A stretch of 64,000 nt of DNA, from assembly GCF_012650175.1 (NCBI RefSeq), contig NZ_JAAILI010000029.1, forward strand, positions 34,531 through 98,530, in the 5' to 3' direction. Position numbers and translations under genes: made by a program. Of the stretch, positions 26,692 through 35,547 are shown piece after piece (position 1 is the stretch's first letter; the number at the start of each line of letters is the position of its first letter). The notes under the pieces were generated by a model, which saw nothing but the letters and a program-made list of their open reading frames with translations, did not search any database and was not told the origin of the DNA. Source of the DNA: Sphingomonas sp. S2M10 (GTDB taxonomy: Bacteria > Pseudomonadota > Alphaproteobacteria > Sphingomonadales > Sphingomonadaceae).

Positions 26692-28332
26692 TTACAGGCC
26701 GAAGATCCGCACCGCGTTCAGCATCAGCCAGTAGAGGCCGCCCGACAGCAGCATCGCGGCGGGCAGCGTCATCAGCCAGGCAAGCGCCATGTTGCGGATG
26801 GTCCGGAACTGCAGCCCGGCACCGCTGCCGACCGAGGCGCCGGCTACGCCCGAGGACAGGATGTGCGTGGTTGAGACCGGTACGCCGAGATGGTCGGCGC
26901 CCATGATCGTCGCGGCAGCGACGATCTCGGCTGCGGCGCCCATTCCATAGGTCATGTGCTGCTTGCCGATCTTTTCGCCCACCGTCACCACGATGCGCTT
27001 CCACCCGATCATCGTGCCCAGGCCCAGCGCGATCGCGACGACGATCTTGACCCAGAGCGGGATGAAGCGCGTGCCGCCTTCGAGATCCTTCTGATAGGCC
27101 TTCAGCGTCTCCCGCTCGGCCGGGTTGAAGCCATCTGGCTTCTTCGTGGCCAGCCGGGTGGTGTCGAGCACCAGATACATGTCGTTGCGAACGTTCGAAC
27201 TCGCCCGCGCCGGCACCTTGCTGAGCGAGCCGTAGCTCGAAACCTGTTCGGTCAGGCTGGCGGACAGTGAATCCAGCGCGGCATAGACCTTGGGGCCTTC
27301 CGCCTTGCGGTGCTGAAGTGCCTCGGTCAGCGTCGCCCGCGCGTCGACCGGGGTCAGCGCCACGCCGCCGCTGCGCGCACGGAAAACCGCATTGGCGGCA
27401 TAGGAGGTCTGGACGAACGCCGCCGTCGCGCTCGCAGGCAGCGTGCGGTTCAACGCATAGGCGGTGGGCGCGCAGCCGATCAGGATCAGCATGATCAGGC
27501 CCATGCCCTTCTGGCCGTCGTTCGATCCGTGGAAGAACGAGACCGCGGTGCAGGTGCCGATCAGCAGCGCGCGGATGCCCCGCGGCGGCGGCGTATTGCC
27601 AGACGGCGCCTGGAACAGCTGCGGGCTCTTCATGAAGACCACCCGCATCGCCAGCAGCAACAGCAGCGCGCCGGCAAAGCCCAACAACGGGCTCCACAAC
27701 AGGGCCGAGAATACCTTGCCCGCCTGGCTCCAGTCGACACCCGCCGTGCCCCCGCGCGAACCGCCGAGAATCAGCTGGTTGGCGAAGCCGACGCCCAGCA
27801 CCGATCCGATCAGCGCATGGCTGGAGGAGTTGGGCAGGCCGACATACCAGGTGGCCAGGTTCCAGAGCACCGCGGCGAACAGCAGCGCGAAGATCATCGA
27901 GAAGCCGGCCGCCGAGCCGACGTTGAGGATCAGGTCTACCGGCAGCAGGGTGATGATCGCATAGGCAACTGCGCCGCTCGACAGCATCACGCCCAGGAAG
28001 TTGAAGAAGCCGGACCACACCACCGCCAGCTGCGCCGGCATCGAATTGGTGTAGATCACCGTCGCGACGGCGTTGGCCGTGTCGTGAAACCCGTTCACGA
28101 ACTCGAAGGCAAGTGCGATGATCAGCGCGAGCCCGAGAAACGCGAAGACGCCGAGCGCCATCTGTTCACCGGCCGCACGGGTATCCAGCAGGATGCTCCA
28201 GCCGGCAAAGCCAAGGCCGCCGATCAGCACGACGGCGAACAGCAGCTTCGCTACAGGATGGGTTTTTTCGTTAAATCGAGGACTTCGCGGCAAGTCTGCC
28301 GTCGCGGCCTGTTCCATTGCGAGCGTCGCCAT
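26692..28332 (-). CDS. pit: Inorganic phosphate transporter, PiT family
   Basis: Low-affinity phosphate(-metal):H+ symporter, 546 residues. Two family repeats are visible: NGFHDTANAVATVIYTNSM and FFHGSNDGQKGMGLI, with GADHLGVPVSTTHILSSG near the C-terminus. A hydrophilic central loop of about 150 residues separates the two membrane halves. A Pho-box-like site lies 27-44 bases before ATG, so PhoB control is likely. In Sinorhizobium meliloti PhoB represses the pit operon, and similar repression here is inference. No PhoU-like gene is adjacent. Confidence 0.95.
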   Translation of the reverse strand: MATLAMEQAATADLPRSPRFNEKTHPVAKLLFAVVLIGGLGFAGWSILLDTRAAGEQMALGVFAFLGLALIIALAFEFVNGFHDTANAVATVIYTNSMPAQLAVVWSGFFNFLGVMLSSGAVAYAIITLLPVDLILNVGSAAGFSMIFALLFAAVLWNLATWYVGLPNSSSHALIGSVLGVGFANQLILGGSRGGTAGVDWSQAGKVFSALLWSPLLGFAGALLLLLAMRVVFMKSPQLFQAPSGNTPPPRGIRALLIGTCTAVSFFHGSNDGQKGMGLIMLILIGCAPTAYALNRTLPASATAAFVQTSYAANAVFRARSGGVALTPVDARATLTEALQHRKAEGPKVYAALDSLSASLTEQVSSYGSLSKVPARASSNVRNDMYLVLDTTRLATKKPDGFNPAERETLKAYQKDLEGGTRFIPLWVKIVVAIALGLGTMIGWKRIVVTVGEKIGKQHMTYGMGAAAEIVAAATIMGADHLGVPVSTTHILSSGVAGASVGSGAGLQFRTIRNMALAWLMTLPAAMLLSGGLYWLMLNAVRIFGL

Positions 28333-28358
28333 GATGTTAGCGCCTTTGGGTTTGGCTT

Positions 28359-28376
28359 ATGACAGGATAATGACAA
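28359..28376 (-). promoter_or_regulatory. Pho box upstream of pit
   Basis: Minus strand TTGTCAT-TATC-CTGTCAT: two direct 7-mers 11 bases apart, matching the PhoB consensus CTGTCAT-N4-CTGTCAT at 13 of 14 positions. It ends 27 bases before the pit ATG, close enough to overlap the promoter. Confidence 0.7.
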
Positions 28377-28394
28377 GTGGTCGGGAACATGCGT

Positions 28395-28604
28395 TCAACG
28401 CAGGCATTCAGTATGCGTGATCCGCACGAGCTTGCCGCCAGCATCGCGTTCCTCGTGTCGCCCCGCCGTACATGCGGTCTCGGACAACGGCGCCGAACGC
28501 CACGCGACAACGGCCGCGATGATCGCGAGCGTCAGCACGACTGCAAGGCGCACCTTCAGTCGGCGGGAGGCGTTGGGACTTGTCACGGGTTGATCTCGCG
28601 GCAC
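28395..28604 (-). CDS. Small single-pass membrane protein, hypothetical
   Basis: Up to 69 residues from GTG. One membrane helix (VRLAVVLTLAIIAAVVAW) follows a basic N-terminus, then a short exported tail with two cysteines (TACTAGRHEERDAGGKLVRITHTECLR) that could form a disulfide. There is no clear Shine-Dalgarno; a second in-frame GTG six codons later is an alternative. It lies just upstream of the Pho box and pit on the same strand. Support is only from its protein-like composition. Confidence 0.42.
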   Translation of the reverse strand: MPRDQPVTSPNASRRLKVRLAVVLTLAIIAAVVAWRSAPLSETACTAGRHEERDAGGKLVRITHTECLR

Positions 28605-28718
28605 CCCATAGTCGTCCGAGGGATGGGAGGCAATGCGAACATCCCCGGTTTTGCGGTAATATGCTCTTGATGCGTTCGAAACCTGTCGGTGCCGGGCCCG
28701 GGCGGCGTTGCGTAAAGC

Positions 28719-28747
28719 TTGCGGGCCGCGGCCACGTTCCCTAGTTG
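28719..28747 (+). promoter_or_regulatory. Candidate leaderless promoter of uvrD
   Basis: TTGCGG, 17-base spacer, TAGTTG, then 7 bases to the ATG at 28755. Transcription would start at or next to the initiation codon, and no Shine-Dalgarno is seen. The -10 is a weak match (3 of 6), so this is tentative. Confidence 0.33.
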
Positions 28748-28754
28748 TTCACGC

Positions 28755-31064
28755 ATGTCGCTTGCCCCCTCTTCCCAGGACGCCCCCTATCTTCAGGGTC
28801 TGAACGATCCTCAGCGCCAGGCCGTGCTCACCACCGAGGGGCCGGTGCTGGTCCTCGCCGGGGCCGGGACGGGGAAAACCGCGGCGCTCACCGCGCGACT
28901 GGCGCATCTGCTGTGGACTCGGCGGGCCTATCCGTCCGAAATCCTGTCCGTCACCTTCACCAACAAGGCCGCGCGCGAAATGAAGGAGCGCGTCGGCCGG
29001 CTGGTCGGCGACGCGGTGGAGGGCATGCCGTGGCTCGGCACCTTCCACGCGATCGGCGCCAAGATGCTCCGCCGCCATGCCGAACTGGTCGGGCTGGAGA
29101 GCAACTTCACCATCCTCGATACCGACGACCAGCTGCGCCTGCTCAAGCAGCTGATCCTCGCCAACGACCTCGACGAGAAGCGCTGGCCCGCGCGTCAGCT
29201 CGCCGGGCTGATTGACGGCTGGAAGAACCGCGGCATGATCCCCGCCGACCTCGACGCTGGCGAATCGGAGAGCTATGCCAATGGCCGCGGCCAGTCGCTC
29301 TACGCCCAGTATCAGGAGCGGCTGCGGCTGCTGAACGCCTGCGATTTCGGCGACCTTCTGCTCCACATGCTCACGATTCTTAAGACCAATCGTGAGGTGC
29401 TGGAGCAATATCAGAAGCGCTTCCGCTACATCATGGTGGACGAGTATCAGGACACGAACTCGGTCCAGTATCTCTGGCTGCGGCTGCTCGCGCAGGAGCG
29501 CAAGAACATCTGCTGCGTCGGCGACGACGACCAGTCGATCTACAGCTGGCGCGGTGCGCAGGTGGAGAATATCCTGAAGTTCGAGAAGGACTTCCCCGGC
29601 GCCGTCGTGATCAAGCTGGAGCAGAATTACCGCTCCACCCCCCACATCCTCGGCGCCGCCTCGGGCGTGATCGCCAACAATGGCGGGCGGCTCGGCAAGA
29701 CGCTGTGGACGGAGATGGACGTCGGCGAGAAGGTGAAGGTGCTCGGCGTGTGGGACGGGCCCGAGGAGGCGCGCCGCGTCGGCGAGGAGATCGAGGGGCT
29801 GCAGCGCGGCGGGCTCAGCCTCGACGCGACCGCGATCCTGGTCCGTGCGCAGCACCAGACCCGCGAGTTCGAAGACCGGTTCATCGCGATCGGCCTGCCC
29901 TATCGAATCATCGGCGGCTTCCGCTTTTACGAGCGCCAGGAAATCCGCGACGCGCTCGCCTATCTGCGCATCGTCGCCCAGCCGGCCGACGACCTCGCCT
30001 TCGAGCGCATCGTCAACGTCCCCAAGCGCGGGCTGGGCGACAAGGCGCTGGCCAAGGTGCACCAGTTCGCCCGCGCGCAGGGGCTGCCGCTCGCCACCGC
30101 CGCGGCGCGCATCCTCGATACCGACGAGCTGACCCCGCAGGCACGGCGATCGCTCGGCAACCTGATCGGCGACATGGCGCGCTGGCGGAGCATGGGGGAC
30201 GACCTCCAGCACCCCGACCTTGCCCGCATCATCCTCGACGAGAGCGGCTATACCGCGATGTGGCAGGCCGATCGCACCGCCGAGGCGGCCGGACGACTCG
30301 AAAATCTGAACGAACTCGTCCGCGCGATGGAGGAATATGAGAGCCTCTCGGCCTTTCTCGAGCATGTCAGCCTGGTGATGGACAACGAGGCCTCGGCCGA
30401 GGAGCCCAAGGTCACCATCATGACCATCCACGCCGCCAAGGGGCTGGAGTTCGACACCGTGTTCCTCGCCGGCTGGGAGGAAGGCATCTTCCCCTCGCAG
30501 CGCGCGCTCGACGAGGGCGGGCTCGCCAGCCTGGAGGAGGAGCGCCGGCTCGCCTATGTCGCGATCACCCGGGCGCGGCGGCGCGCGATCATCCTCCATG
30601 CCGCCAATCGGCGAATCTATGGCCAATGGACGTCAAGCCTGCCGAGCCGCTTCGTCGGCGAACTGCCCCCCGAGCATGTCGAATCCGAAAGCTCGATGAC
30701 CGGCGGCGAGAGCCTGTGGCGGGCGAACTGGAGCGAGCGGAGCGACCCCTTTGCCGATGTGGCGCGCGGCGCAGGTCGCGGTCCTGGCTGGCAGCGTGCG
30801 GCGGGGGTCGATCCGACCAACCCCGGCGGCGGCTTCACCCAGCGCACCTTCACCCGCGACCAGCCGCGCGTGCTGGAGAGCCGTGCCTCGGCCGTCAGCT
30901 TCGGCGCCAAGCCGCGCGGCGACCTTTCGCTAGGCATGCGCGTGTTCCATCAGAAGTTCGGCTATGGGCTGATCGCCGAGATCGAAGGCAACAAGCTCGA
31001 GATCGATTTCGAACAGGCCGGCCGCAAGCGGGTGATGGACAGCTTCGTCAGCGTGCCTGACTGA
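28755..31064 (+). CDS. uvrD: UvrD/PcrA-type ATP-dependent DNA helicase
   Basis: Superfamily 1A 3'-5' helicase of nucleotide excision and mismatch repair, 769 residues. Motifs run in order: LNDPQRQAV (Q motif), LVLAGAGTGKTAALTAR (I), SVTFTNKAAREMKERV (Ia), MVDEYQDTN (II), GDDDQSIYSWRGA (III), LEQNYRS (IV), MTIHAAKGLEFDTVFLAG (V) and RRLAYVAITRARR (VI). The C-terminal end GMRVFHQKFGYGLIAEIEGNKLEIDFEQAGRKRVMDSFV is the PcrA/UvrD C-terminal tudor-like domain that binds RNA polymerase. The start was set at the ATG after which the conserved N-terminus begins. Confidence 0.96.
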   Translation: MSLAPSSQDAPYLQGLNDPQRQAVLTTEGPVLVLAGAGTGKTAALTARLAHLLWTRRAYPSEILSVTFTNKAAREMKERVGRLVGDAVEGMPWLGTFHAIGAKMLRRHAELVGLESNFTILDTDDQLRLLKQLILANDLDEKRWPARQLAGLIDGWKNRGMIPADLDAGESESYANGRGQSLYAQYQERLRLLNACDFGDLLLHMLTILKTNREVLEQYQKRFRYIMVDEYQDTNSVQYLWLRLLAQERKNICCVGDDDQSIYSWRGAQVENILKFEKDFPGAVVIKLEQNYRSTPHILGAASGVIANNGGRLGKTLWTEMDVGEKVKVLGVWDGPEEARRVGEEIEGLQRGGLSLDATAILVRAQHQTREFEDRFIAIGLPYRIIGGFRFYERQEIRDALAYLRIVAQPADDLAFERIVNVPKRGLGDKALAKVHQFARAQGLPLATAAARILDTDELTPQARRSLGNLIGDMARWRSMGDDLQHPDLARIILDESGYTAMWQADRTAEAAGRLENLNELVRAMEEYESLSAFLEHVSLVMDNEASAEEPKVTIMTIHAAKGLEFDTVFLAGWEEGIFPSQRALDEGGLASLEEERRLAYVAITRARRRAIILHAANRRIYGQWTSSLPSRFVGELPPEHVESESSMTGGESLWRANWSERSDPFADVARGAGRGPGWQRAAGVDPTNPGGGFTQRTFTRDQPRVLESRASAVSFGAKPRGDLSLGMRVFHQKFGYGLIAEIEGNKLEIDFEQAGRKRVMDSFVSVPD

Positions 31065-31073
31065 ACCGCCGGG

Positions 31074-31415
31074 TCAGGCCGCCGGCTCGACCTGCATCAG
31101 CGTCACGCCGGCATATTTTTCGAGCTCGGGATCGAACAGATCGCTGATCTCGAACGCGCGGTCCAGCACCGCCACTTCCCGAAGGCCGTCGACCTTGAAG
31201 GTCGCCATTTTCGGCTCGCGCGGCAGCATGCCCTCGCGCGACACGATGAACGCGTCGGTATAGAGCGACTCGTTGCGCGTATAGAGGATGTGCGGCGCCA
31301 CGATCATCCGCGTGCGATTATAGGTTACCTGCAGGCAGCGCAGGCGCACGATGCCCTCAAGGACGAACGGAGTGTTGTTGACGGGAGCTTCGGTCACGGC
31401 TGCGCTAACGTTCAT
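31074..31415 (-). CDS. Hypothetical protein with a WYL-like domain
   Basis: A 113-residue soluble protein. The segment LQVTYNRTRMIVAPHILYTRNESLYTDAFIVSREGMLPREPKMATFKVDGLREVAVLDRAFE has the order of strands and basic residues seen in WYL ligand-sensing domains, but the match is weak and from memory. No DNA-binding part is present. It converges on uvrD (9 bases) and diverges from a small envelope protein. No Shine-Dalgarno precedes the ATG; a weak TTGCTG-17-CATATT promoter would make it leaderless. Confidence 0.6.
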   Translation of the reverse strand: MNVSAAVTEAPVNNTPFVLEGIVRLRCLQVTYNRTRMIVAPHILYTRNESLYTDAFIVSREGMLPREPKMATFKVDGLREVAVLDRAFEISDLFDPELEKYAGVTLMQVEPAA

Positions 31416-31590
31416 GGGACAAATATGATACCAATGCTGCAGAGCAGCAAGAGCAAAGCGCATAGACCATGGAACAGCCCTCTCCCAGCCCTGTTTTGTC
31501 CCAGCTTCGTTCAGCCGCGCTTCACGCGCAAGACCGGATGACAGCGGCGTTCCCGGCGGCTGCGCCGGCGTGTTGATGAAGGAGACTCGC

Positions 31591-32112
31591 ATGAAGCATG
31601 TTCTGGCCCTGGTCGCGCTGACGGCCGCTGGCCTTTCGGTCGCCGCGCCGGCGTCGGCCCAGCAATATGCCTCGCCCGATCAGGAGCGCGCCCGCTTCGA
31701 AGCAGCGCGGGACCGGTTTGATCGTGAGTACCGGCTGTTCCAGCAGGCATCGGAGCGCTACGCCAACTACAGCGACTGGCTGGCGCATGCACCGCCGCCG
31801 CCGCGCCTCGACATCCGCGACGAAGGCGATTACGAGCCCTCGCGCTATTATCGTCCGGGCGGCAGCGAACGGGTGCTCAGTGCAAACGACCGCGTCTACC
31901 GCGGCGATGACGGTCGTTATTATTGCAAGCGTCCCGATGGCACGACCGGCCTGATCGTCGGTGCGGCGGCGGGCGGCCTGTTCGGCAACGTGATCTCCGG
32001 CCGCCGCTCCAGCACGGTCGGGACGCTGCTTGGTGCGATCGCCGGCGGCGCGATCGGTAACTCGGTCGATCGCAACAACCAGATGAACAACCAGGACGTG
32101 CGCTGCCGCTGA
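31591..32112 (+). CDS. Secreted glycine-zipper (2TM) envelope protein
   Basis: A 173-residue protein with a clear signal peptide (KHVLALVALTAAGLSVAAPASAQ, cleavage after ASA). A charged, Tyr-rich middle follows, then a C-terminal glycine-zipper segment (GLIVGAAAGGLFGNVISGRRSSTVGTLLGAIAGGAIGNSVDR) that inserts into or lines up at the outer membrane. GGAG lies 7 bases before ATG. The family includes SlyB-like and 17-kDa surface antigen proteins, but no lipobox Cys is present. Role unknown. Confidence 0.8.
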   Translation: MKHVLALVALTAAGLSVAAPASAQQYASPDQERARFEAARDRFDREYRLFQQASERYANYSDWLAHAPPPPRLDIRDEGDYEPSRYYRPGGSERVLSANDRVYRGDDGRYYCKRPDGTTGLIVGAAAGGLFGNVISGRRSSTVGTLLGAIAGGAIGNSVDRNNQMNNQDVRCR

Positions 32113-32120
32113 GGCTTGCG

Positions 32121-32150
32121 GGGGCTTCGCACGGTTCGTCGCGAAGCCCC
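32121..32150 (+). terminator. Strong hairpin after the glycine-zipper gene
   Basis: A perfect 10-bp stem (ggggcttcgc with gcgaagcccc) around a 10-base loop, starting 9 bases after the stop codon. Only a short T run follows, so it may act as a terminator or as a 3'-end stabiliser. The rest of the gap to 32345 shows no other feature to me. Confidence 0.5.
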
Positions 32151-32345
32151 TTGCGCGCAACGATGACGTGCCTATGTTGATCGGGCGGGACCGGGCCCCT
32201 CTGGCGGCGGCTTCACCTGAAGCCCCGTGATGTCGGACCGCATCGAGCGTGCTCGGTGCAGGATCGACGGTGTTTCCACTTCCTCGCACCCCTGTTTCAT
32301 CGGGCCGCTCGATCGATGCACTTCCATCGATGTGGAGCCATGACG

Positions 32346-32540
32346 ATGACCATTGTAGAACGCCTGATCGCCACGCACCGGATGCTCGAGCGCGAGATCG
32401 GCCGCGAGCTTCGCCGCCGCATGCCGGATGCATTTCGGGTGGCACAGCTAAAGAAACACAAGCTTGCCGTGAAGGATCGGCTGCACCTGCATCTGCCCGC
32501 CCCGGCGGCACGGCTGGCGCTGGTCGCCCGTCGGCACTGA
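32346..32540 (+). CDS. YdcH-like DUF465 small protein
   Basis: A 64-residue helical protein. The segment LIATHRMLEREIGRELRRRMPDAFRVAQLKKHKLAVKDRL follows the DUF465 pattern of HxxLE...LKKxKLxLKD, a coiled-coil hairpin. Two ATGs are close together. The second is used because GGAG is 8 bases before it, against 2 for the first. Function is unknown; it ends at a hairpin shared with the convergent 25-residue peptide gene. Confidence 0.75.
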   Translation: MTIVERLIATHRMLEREIGRELRRRMPDAFRVAQLKKHKLAVKDRLHLHLPAPAARLALVARRH

Positions 32541-32552
32541 TCCGACGGCAGT

Positions 32553-32578
32553 GGGGCCGCCGCGATCGCCGCGGCCCC
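32553..32578. terminator. GC-rich hairpin between convergent small genes
   Basis: An 8-bp stem (ggggccgc with gcggcccc) and a 10-base loop in the 45-base gap between two convergent genes. There is no T run, so bidirectional termination is only suggested. Confidence 0.4.
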
Positions 32579-32585
32579 GCCATCC

Positions 32586-32663
32586 TCAGTGCCAGAAGAT
32601 CAGCAGGAGGATGATGATGGGAAGAGGAATTCCCAGCAACCACAACAAGATGCCCTTACCCAT
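32586..32663 (-). CDS. Conserved-looking 25-residue hydrophobic peptide
   Basis: The sequence after Met-Gly-Lys-Gly is one membrane helix (ILLWLLGIPLPIIILLLIFWH). AGGAG stands 7 bases before ATG, the best-spaced ribosome binding site nearby. I recall near-identical peptides with the LLGIPxPIIIL core as unannotated small proteins in other alphaproteobacteria. It lies antisense to the leader region of the exporter gene at 32766 and converges on the DUF465 gene. Function unknown. Confidence 0.72.
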   Translation of the reverse strand: MGKGILLWLLGIPLPIIILLLIFWH

Positions 32664-32765
32664 TTCGATCTCCTGACAGCGTCGTTTCGGTTGTTCACTA
32701 AACCCGGCGGCGGTCCTGGAGTTCCGGGCTGGGAACTGCGGGCGGCCTGGTGCACTAAGCCCGCG

Positions 32766-34160
32766 ATGCAGACCGACGGCCTCCCCATGCCGCGCCGCCT
32801 TACCGCCATCGCCGCCGTTTCGTTCGGTACGGCGCTGGTGGTGATCGACGGCGCCATCGCCACCGTGGCGCTCCCCACCATCGCGCGCGATCTGCGCGTC
32901 GATTCTTCCGCCGCGGTTGCGGTGGTGACCGTCTACCAGCTGGTGCTGGTGATGCTTCTCCTGCCCTTTTCGGGGCTGGGCAATCGGATCGGGCTCAAGC
33001 GACTGTACCAATGGGGGCAGATCGTGTTCACCGTCGCCACGATCCTGTGCTTCTTCGCCAAGAGCCTGCCCTTCCTGCTGATCGTGCGCGCCGCGCAGGC
33101 CACGGGTGCGGCGGCGGCGCTCAGCGTCTCCTCGGCACTGGTACGGCAGATCTACCCGACAAAGCAGCTCGGGCGCGGGCTGGGCGTCAATTCGGTGGTG
33201 GTGTCGGTTTCCGCCGCGATCGCGCCGACGCTGGGCGGCCTGGTCCTGGCGGTGGGGCCGTGGCCCTGGGTGTTCGCCTCCGCCGTCCCGTTCGCGATCG
33301 CCAGCTTGCTGCTCGGCCGTTCGCTCCCCGACGTCGCCCGCTCCGAGGCTCCGTTCGACGTGCTCGGCGCGGTGCTGTGCGCGGCGATGTTCGGGCTGGT
33401 GATTGGCGGCGCCGAAAGCGGCGTGCATGGCGACAGCCCGGTGGTGTCCGCCGCCATCGTGTTCGCCGGCGTCGCGATCGGCGTGATCTTCGTGCGCCGT
33501 GAACGGGCCGAAGCCGAGCCGATCCTGCCGGTGGACCTGCTCGCGCGGCCCGTGCTGGCGCTTTCCACGATCGGCGCCTTCACGGCTTTCATCGCCACCA
33601 TGACCCTGTTGCTCTCGCTGCCCTTCCGCCTCCAGCACGGCTATGGCTTCGCGCCCTCCGAAGTCGGCGCGGCGATCGCGCCCTGGCCGCTGACGACGAT
33701 GTTCGTGGCCCCGCTCGCCGGCAGCCTGTCCGATCGCTATCCCGCCGGAGCGCTGGGCGGCATCGGCATGGCGATCGCCATTTCGGGGCTGCTCGCGCTT
33801 GCCTTCCTGCCGCACGATCCGAGCTATTTCGACATCGCCTGGCGGATGTCGCTGACCGGCGCGGGATTCGGCATGTTCCTGTCGCCCAATGCGCGGCTGA
33901 TCATCGGCTCGGCGCCGGTGGAGCGCGCGGCGGCGGCGGGCGGGCTGATCTCGACGACCCGCATGGTCGGCCAGACGACGGGCGCGACGCTGGTCGCCGC
34001 GCTGCTGGCGGCGGGCGTGGGCGCCGGCATGACCCCCGCGCTGGTCGCCGCCGGTCTGGCGCTGGTCGCCGGCCTCTGCAGCCTCGCCCGCCTGCGGCCG
34101 TCGCTCCGCAATCCGGGCAAGGTGGAAGCGGACCAGGCCCAGCCGGCGCAGATGGGGTAA
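32766..34160 (+). CDS. MFS drug/metabolite exporter, DHA2 (EmrB/QacA)-like
   Basis: A 464-residue membrane protein with 12-14 helices. The N-terminal ALVVIDGAIATVALPTIARDLRVDSSAAVAVVTVYQLVLVMLLLPFSGLGNRIGLKRLYQWGQ is the DHA2 helix 1-2 signature (D-x-x-I-V-N-V-A-L-P-like motif). It is shorter than typical 14-helix EmrB. No EmrA-type membrane-fusion gene is adjacent, so it probably works alone in the inner membrane. The alternative start is seven codons later (MPRRL). Substrate unknown. Confidence 0.88.
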   Translation: MQTDGLPMPRRLTAIAAVSFGTALVVIDGAIATVALPTIARDLRVDSSAAVAVVTVYQLVLVMLLLPFSGLGNRIGLKRLYQWGQIVFTVATILCFFAKSLPFLLIVRAAQATGAAAALSVSSALVRQIYPTKQLGRGLGVNSVVVSVSAAIAPTLGGLVLAVGPWPWVFASAVPFAIASLLLGRSLPDVARSEAPFDVLGAVLCAAMFGLVIGGAESGVHGDSPVVSAAIVFAGVAIGVIFVRRERAEAEPILPVDLLARPVLALSTIGAFTAFIATMTLLLSLPFRLQHGYGFAPSEVGAAIAPWPLTTMFVAPLAGSLSDRYPAGALGGIGMAIAISGLLALAFLPHDPSYFDIAWRMSLTGAGFGMFLSPNARLIIGSAPVERAAAAGGLISTTRMVGQTTGATLVAALLAAGVGAGMTPALVAAGLALVAGLCSLARLRPSLRNPGKVEADQAQPAQMG

Positions 34161-34224
34161 AGCTTTATCATCTGAAACCATCGAAGCATTGCGTGGCGCC
34201 CGGCCGCGCGCCAAGAGCGGCACC

Positions 34225-35547
34225 ATGTCTCCCCATCCCTTCGCCATCGGCAATTTCCGCGCCTATTTCGTCGCTCGCCTTGCCGCCACTTTGGGGCAGA
34301 TGGCGATGGTGATCGTGATCGGCTGGCAGGTCTATGACATCGCCCGCCGGACGATGAGCATCAAGGAAGCGGCCTTTCAGCTCGGCATGATCGGGGTCGC
34401 GCAGTTCCTGCCGCTCCTGTGCCTGTCGCTGTTCGCCGGCTGGGTGGCGGACCGGATCGACCGGCGCTGGATCGCGCGTGCCGCGGTGGCGCTGGAGGCG
34501 TTCTGCGCGCTGAGCCTCGCCTGGCTGACCTGGCAGCACACCATCACCCTCCCCGCCCTGTTCGGCATCGCAGCCCTGCTCGGCGTCGCGCGTGCCTTTG
34601 CCAGCCCGGCGCTGGGTGCGCTGGCGCCCAACCTCGTGCCCAAGGCGGTCCTGCCGACCGCGATCGCGCTGAGCTCGCTCGCGTGGCAGAGCGGCACCGT
34701 GATCGGCCCGGCGATGGGCGGCTATCTCTATGCCGCGGCCTCGTGGCTCGCCTATGCCGTGTCGGGCGGGCTGTTCCTGGTCTCGCTGCTGATGCTGTTC
34801 CTGATCGGCCCGGTGCCGGTCGCCAATCGCAAGTTCACCGGCAGCCCGTTGTCGCAGATGGTCGACGGCCTCCACTATGTCCGCCGCAACCGGCTGGTCC
34901 TCGGCGCGATCTCGCTCGACCTGTTCGCGGTGCTGCTCGGCGGCGCGACGGCGATGCTGCCGGTCTATGCCCGCGACATCCTCCAGGTCGGGTCCGAGGG
35001 CCTGGGGCACCTTCGCGCCGCGCCTGCGTTGGGTGCGGTGGTGACGGCCCTGTTCTTCTCGTGGCGCCCGCTCAAGACCAATGTGGGCGTGAAGATGCTG
35101 GTCGCGGTCGCCTTGTTCGGCCTGGCGACGGTGGTGTTCGGCGCGGCCGCGCCGCTGCTGGTGCCGGTGCTCGGCCCCAAGGCGGTCGGCACCGACCTGT
35201 CGCCCGCCGTGCTGATCTCGCTGGCGGCGCTGTTCGTGCTGGGCGCGGCCGATATGGTGTCCGTGTACGTCCGCCAGTCGCTAATCCAGCTCTACACGCC
35301 GGACGAGATGCGCGGCCGGGTCGGCGCGGTGTCCACTTTGTTCATTTCCGGCTCCAACGAGCTGGGCGAAGCCGAAAGCGGCTTCCTCGCCGCGCTGATC
35401 GGGCCGGTCGCCGCGGTGATCGGCGGCGGCATCGGCGCGATCCTTGTCACGCTGCTGTGGTCGAAGCTATTTCCTGAGCTCAAGCGGGCTCGAACCTTCG
35501 ATCCTCCGGCCACCCTCGAAGTGCCTCCCAAGGAGATGACGACATGA
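34225..35547 (+). CDS. MFS exporter, EntS-like
   Basis: A 440-residue major facilitator protein. It starts [40 protein letters not shown] and has [17 protein letters not shown] and a late [24 protein letters not shown] block. These features are shared with the EntS/DHA3 enterobactin-exporter group. No siderophore genes lie nearby, so substrate is open. Its stop overlaps the cysK ATG as ATGA, an unexplained coupling of an exporter with cysteine synthase; export of cysteine or a related metabolite is one possibility (inference). Confidence 0.86.
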   Translation: MSPHPFAIGNFRAYFVARLAATLGQMAMVIVIGWQVYDIARRTMSIKEAAFQLGMIGVAQFLPLLCLSLFAGWVADRIDRRWIARAAVALEAFCALSLAWLTWQHTITLPALFGIAALLGVARAFASPALGALAPNLVPKAVLPTAIALSSLAWQSGTVIGPAMGGYLYAAASWLAYAVSGGLFLVSLLMLFLIGPVPVANRKFTGSPLSQMVDGLHYVRRNRLVLGAISLDLFAVLLGGATAMLPVYARDILQVGSEGLGHLRAAPALGAVVTALFFSWRPLKTNVGVKMLVAVALFGLATVVFGAAAPLLVPVLGPKAVGTDLSPAVLISLAALFVLGAADMVSVYVRQSLIQLYTPDEMRGRVGAVSTLFISGSNELGEAESGFLAALIGPVAAVIGGGIGAILVTLLWSKLFPELKRARTFDPPATLEVPPKEMTT

